A model generated the notes under the pieces. That model was not told the origin of the DNA. It saw only the letters and a program-made list of their open reading frames with translations, and searched no databases. From NCBI GenBank assembly GCA_033765145.1, contig JANRIH010000002.1, positions 1 through 64,000 on the forward strand: a stretch of 64,000 nucleotides of DNA. The letters are read 5' to 3'. A program made the position numbers and the translations under genes. Below are positions 61,194 through 64,000 of the stretch, piece after piece; position 1 is the stretch's first letter; each line of letters opens with the position of its first letter. Source of the DNA: JAGVSR01 sp033765145 (GTDB lineage Bacteria; Pseudomonadota; Alphaproteobacteria; Rhizobiales; Hyphomicrobiaceae).

Positions 61194-62165
61194 TCAGGCC
61201 CTGATGGCCATTGGCGCGCCGCCGAGCACCTGATCGAAGTATGCGATCGTCGCTCCGAGCCCATCACGCAGCGGAATTCGCGGCTCCCAGCCGAGCGTTT
61301 CGCGCGCCCGCGTGATGTCCGGTTGGCGCTGCTTCGGATCATCGGAAGGAAGCGGCTTGAAGGTCAGTATCGAGCGCGAACCCGTCATCTCGATGACGGT
61401 CTCGGCGAGTTCGCGGATCGTCCATTCGACGGGATTGCCGAGATTGATCGGCCCGGTCACGGCAGGCTCCGTCCGCATGAAACGCACAAACCCGTCGATC
61501 AAATCGTCGACGTAGCAGAACGAGCGCGTTTGGCCGCCATCGCCGTAGATCGTGATGTCCTCGCCGCGCAGCGCCTGAACGATGAAGTTCGAAACGACCC
61601 GTCCGTCGCTCTGATGCATCCTCGGGCCATAGGTGTTGAAGATGCGCGCGACCTTGATCTCGAGCCCATGCTGTCGATTGTAGTCGAAGAAGAGCGTCTC
61701 GGCGCAGCGCTTGCCTTCGTCGTAGCACGAGCGCAATCCGATCGGATTGACGTTGCCCCAGTAGGCCTCGGTCTGCGGATGGACGGTCGGATCGCCGTAG
61801 ACCTCCGATGTCGAGGCCTGAAAGATCGGAACGCGCAGCCGCTTCGCTAGGCCGAGCATGTTAATCGCGCCGTGCACGCTGGTCTTCGTCGTCTGGACCG
61901 GGTCGTGCTGATAGTGAATGGGAGACGCCGGACACGCGAGATTGTAGATCTCGTCGACCTCGACATAGAGCGGGAATGTCACGTCGTGACGCATCACTTC
62001 GAACCTCGGATGTCCGAGAAGATGCTCGATGTTCCGCTTGGACCCGGTGAAGAAATTGTCGGCACAGATGACGTCGTGCCCGTCCGCCAGAAGGCGGTCG
62101 CAGAGGTGCGATCCGAGAAAGCCCGCGCCGCCGGTGATGAGGATCGTTTTCGAACTGTCGGTCAT
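61194..62165 (-). CDS. UDP-glucuronate decarboxylase (UDP-xylose synthase)
   Basis: Decarboxylates UDP-glucuronate to UDP-xylose in the cytoplasm. The 323 residues from the ATG at 62165 show ILITGGAGFLGSHLCDRLLADGHDV (NAD site), IYNLACPASPIHYQHDPVQTTKTSVHGAINML, the UXS hallmark FQASTSEVYGDPTVHPQTEAYWGNVNPIG, RSCYDEGKRCAETLFFDY with catalytic Tyr-x3-Lys, and IFNTYGPRMHQSDGRVVSNFI. It supplies pentose for the polymer. A GH10 endo-xylanase-type enzyme is in the same window, which may be meaningful. A 26-codon upstream extension is not supported. Confidence 0.93.
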   Translation of the reverse strand: MTDSSKTILITGGAGFLGSHLCDRLLADGHDVICADNFFTGSKRNIEHLLGHPRFEVMRHDVTFPLYVEVDEIYNLACPASPIHYQHDPVQTTKTSVHGAINMLGLAKRLRVPIFQASTSEVYGDPTVHPQTEAYWGNVNPIGLRSCYDEGKRCAETLFFDYNRQHGLEIKVARIFNTYGPRMHQSDGRVVSNFIVQALRGEDITIYGDGGQTRSFCYVDDLIDGFVRFMRTEPAVTGPINLGNPVEWTIRELAETVIEMTGSRSILTFKPLPSDDPKQRQPDITRARETLGWEPRIPLRDGLGATIAYFDQVLGGAPMAIRA

Positions 62166-62583
62166 GTCCTGTCTGCAAGTGAGGGCCGCGACGATCAGGG
62201 CAACAGTCGCGGCGCGCCGTGCGTAGCGCGCCCACGGCGCCACGGATGGTCAAATGAACGGCCGAAGCCGCGGAAGCGAAATGCATGCGGCGGCGGAAGG
62301 ATTGAAACGCAAGGCACAACGGCTACCGCACTTCGGGTGAAACGATGCCCCCGAAGCAAGCCGAGCGAGTGCCCCGGCGACGCCAGTATTGACGCGAGCC
62401 CCGCGTCGTAACGCAATCGACACGCCACTTGAACTCGCGGCGCGAACTTGCGGGCATTTCAGCCCGAAGTCCCCGCGGATAATGTGATCACGGTCAGTGC
62501 AAGGCAATATCCTACTGCCCTCATGCCGCGCCTTGCCCTGTGCACAAGATGCCATGTGACTGCATCGACACAGCCGCATCGGG
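62166..62583. other. Intergenic region between UXS and the polymerase gene
   Basis: This stretch of 418 bp is the longest gap in the minus-strand polysaccharide block and may hold a promoter for the UXS-to-GT4 run. I found no sigma-54 core, no tRNA and no convincing protein gene. A small GC-rich repeat-like patch near 62200-62240 (GCGGCGCGCCGTGCG) is not resolved further. Confidence 0.45.
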
Positions 62584-64000
62584 TCAAGCGTCGTCAGGCT
62601 CGCTCGTTTTCGATCCCTTCCAGGAGTCGGGCCACTGTTGCGGACCCTGCCAGGGACGACGCTCCTGAACTGGCTTGGTTGGCGCGACCGCAACTTCCGG
62701 CGTCGGACTGGTAACAATCGGCTCCTTGAGATCCGGCATCCCACCGATGTGCTGTGGTGGCCGCGTCAACAGGCCGAGCGCAAGAGCGAAGGTCGCGGCG
62801 AGCGCGGTCGTTCTCAGCGGATAATCGATAAGCGAATGGACGAGGAGCAGCAGCACGATCAGGGAGGCACATCGCTGCAGCATCACGTGCCCGGCTGAAT
62901 CGCCAGGCTCCGCACGGAACCACACCGACAAGATGCGCCTCACAAACCAGACAAGCAAAGCGCCCATGAGCAGCGCGGCGACGATACCCCCTTCCAGCAG
63001 AAACTCGACGACATCATTGTGCGCACGGTTACCGAAGAACGCAAACACGTCGGCTTTTTTCTCAACCGCCGCATACACGGGAACAAACGAACCGAGCCCG
63101 GCACCGAAAGGCAGTTCCTGGAGGGCTGTTTCGTAGGTCGTGACGGCGAATGGTATGCGGCGATCCTCCAACGGATCGACGTCGAACCGGTTGAGAATTC
63201 GGTGCAGACCGAGCTGCGCCACGAACAAGACGGCCACAAGTCCCGTAATGACGGCCCAGCGGCCCCAACCATCCGACTTGCCTCCCGACAGCAGACGCGC
63301 GGCGCGCCGCCGGTTCGACGCCGCCATCAGGAGAATTCCGACGAGTGCCGCCATCGCGAGCAGAATGCCGGCCCGCGATCGCGCCATCGCAAGCCCCCCG
63401 ATGATCGCCAGCAGAACCGACAACGCAAGGCCCGCCCAGACAACGGCCAGACGCTGATCCCCATTCGGCGCAAGACTTCGGTCGAGCCGCGCCGCAAACC
63501 AAAATGCTGCCAAGAGAAGTCCGACATAGAGCAGTGCCGCGAAATGATTGCGGTTCGCGAAAACGCCGACCGCATCATTGCGGTTCGTAATCTCGAAGAG
63601 CCGCCAGGGACTGTCAGGGCCCTGGGCCATCTGGATGAACCCGATACCGAGCGACACCCCCGCCAGCACCAGCAGCAACGTCGCGAGTACCTCCCTCTCG
63701 CGCCGCCCGAGCCCGGCGCATCCCGCGAAAATTGCAACGGGTACCAGGAATGAGCACAGCGCCGCCCACGTCGCATGCGGCACGAGGGAGAGTTGAGCCC
63801 AATGAACATCGAGACCTGCGAGGCCGAGTTCTGAGAGCCACGCCGTCCGCAGAGCATTTCCGCTGGCGAGCATACCGGCGCCGGGGAACAGCTGAACAGC
63901 CCCGATCGCCAGGACAGCCGCGGTCAAAAGGATGGCGAACCAGCCAGCACGCCGACGGCTCTCACGTTGGCAGAGCACCTGCCAGACGAGGACCATCAGA
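62584..64000 (-). CDS. O-antigen ligase/polymerase-family membrane protein, N-terminus outside window
   Basis: A polytopic inner-membrane protein; 472 codons are visible and the frame is open to the window edge, so the true start is probably beyond 64000. It has about 10 spans. The Wzy_C/WaaL domain shows NRNDAVGVFANRNHFAALLYVGLLLAAF near 140-165, a long periplasmic loop with YETALQELPFGAGLGSFVPVYAAV and FFGNRAHNDVVEFLLEGGIVAALL, the classical N-R-A-H-N-D motif. A proline-rich cytoplasmic tail of about 60 residues closes it. It polymerises or ligates polysaccharide units. Confidence 0.88.
   Translation of the reverse strand, partial: LMVLVWQVLCQRESRRRAGWFAILLTAAVLAIGAVQLFPGAGMLASGNALRTAWLSELGLAGLDVHWAQLSLVPHATWAALCSFLVPVAIFAGCAGLGRREREVLATLLLVLAGVSLGIGFIQMAQGPDSPWRLFEITNRNDAVGVFANRNHFAALLYVGLLLAAFWFAARLDRSLAPNGDQRLAVVWAGLALSVLLAIIGGLAMARSRAGILLAMAALVGILLMAASNRRRAARLLSGGKSDGWGRWAVITGLVAVLFVAQLGLHRILNRFDVDPLEDRRIPFAVTTYETALQELPFGAGLGSFVPVYAAVEKKADVFAFFGNRAHNDVVEFLLEGGIVAALLMGALLVWFVRRILSVWFRAEPGDSAGHVMLQRCASLIVLLLLVHSLIDYPLRTTALAATFALALGLLTRPPQHIGGMPDLKEPIVTSPTPEVAVAPTKPVQERRPWQGPQQWPDSWKGSKTSEPDDA

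Noticed and set aside
1..64000. CRISPR arrays, prophage or conjugation genes
   Set aside because: No spaced direct repeats of CRISPR type, no cas genes, no integrase, capsid, relaxase or type IV secretion genes are recognisable. The only tandem repeats are the 240-bp units inside the RTX gene.

Overview
The window is GC-rich, chromosomal-type DNA. It most likely comes from an alphaproteobacterium of the Hyphomicrobiales (Rhizobiales) type. The clues are an EF-Tu gene preceded by a tRNA-Gly, a nearby tRNA-Tyr next to rlmB, small rhizobial-style secreted proteins, REP-like palindromes and GumC/GT26/WcaF-style exopolysaccharide genes. This placement is an inference; no rRNA or phylogenetic marker is complete here.

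Layout. (1) 1-5.3 kb: the start of tuf and tRNA-Gly on the minus strand, then a block lying between tRNA-Gly and tRNA-Tyr. The block holds modB, a short modC, an AT-rich membrane-protein gene and a complete IS1595-family element. I delimit that element exactly by 24-bp inverted repeats (3034-3057 and 5140-5163) and a perfect 8-bp target duplication. It carries small passenger genes and a tRNA-like fold. (2) 5.3-8.3 kb: tRNA-Tyr, rlmB, two REP-like palindromes and three genes for exported proteins (an outer-membrane beta-barrel and two small secreted proteins). (3) 8.6-12.1 kb: a PrtD/PrtE-type type I secretion ATPase and membrane fusion protein. (4) 12.1-25.4 kb: first exopolysaccharide block, with an initiating sugar-phosphate transferase, a GumC-like co-polymerase with a degenerate kinase domain, a GT26 enzyme, three GT4 enzymes, a Tat-exported GH10 glycoside hydrolase, a flippase and a beta-propeller protein. 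(5) 25.4-28.5 kb: a 1040-residue RTX protein with a type I secretion tail, probably cargo of the transporter in (3). (6) 29.0-34.1 kb: a signalling island with a FecR-domain protein, a CHASE2-PP2C phosphatase, an RsbW-like kinase, a STAS antagonist and a glutaminase. (7) tRNA-Thr. (8) 34.8-64 kb: about 29 kb of minus-strand polysaccharide genes, many with overlapping stops and starts. It contains a second flippase, two polymerase/ligase-type membrane proteins, pyruvyl, sulfo-, acyl- and methyltransferases, sugar-nucleotide enzymes and many glycosyltransferases.

The genes read together as machinery for a heavily decorated extracellular polysaccharide (pyruvyl, sulfate, acyl, methyl, 6-deoxyhexose and pentose groups) plus a secreted RTX surface protein. 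The strongest regulatory signal is a set of three exact sigma-54 promoter cores (GGCACG-N4-TTGC). Each lies in an intergenic region directly upstream of an exopolysaccharide gene, with two weaker candidates upstream of a glycosyltransferase and of the glutaminase. That suggests RpoN control tied to an activator not present in the window.
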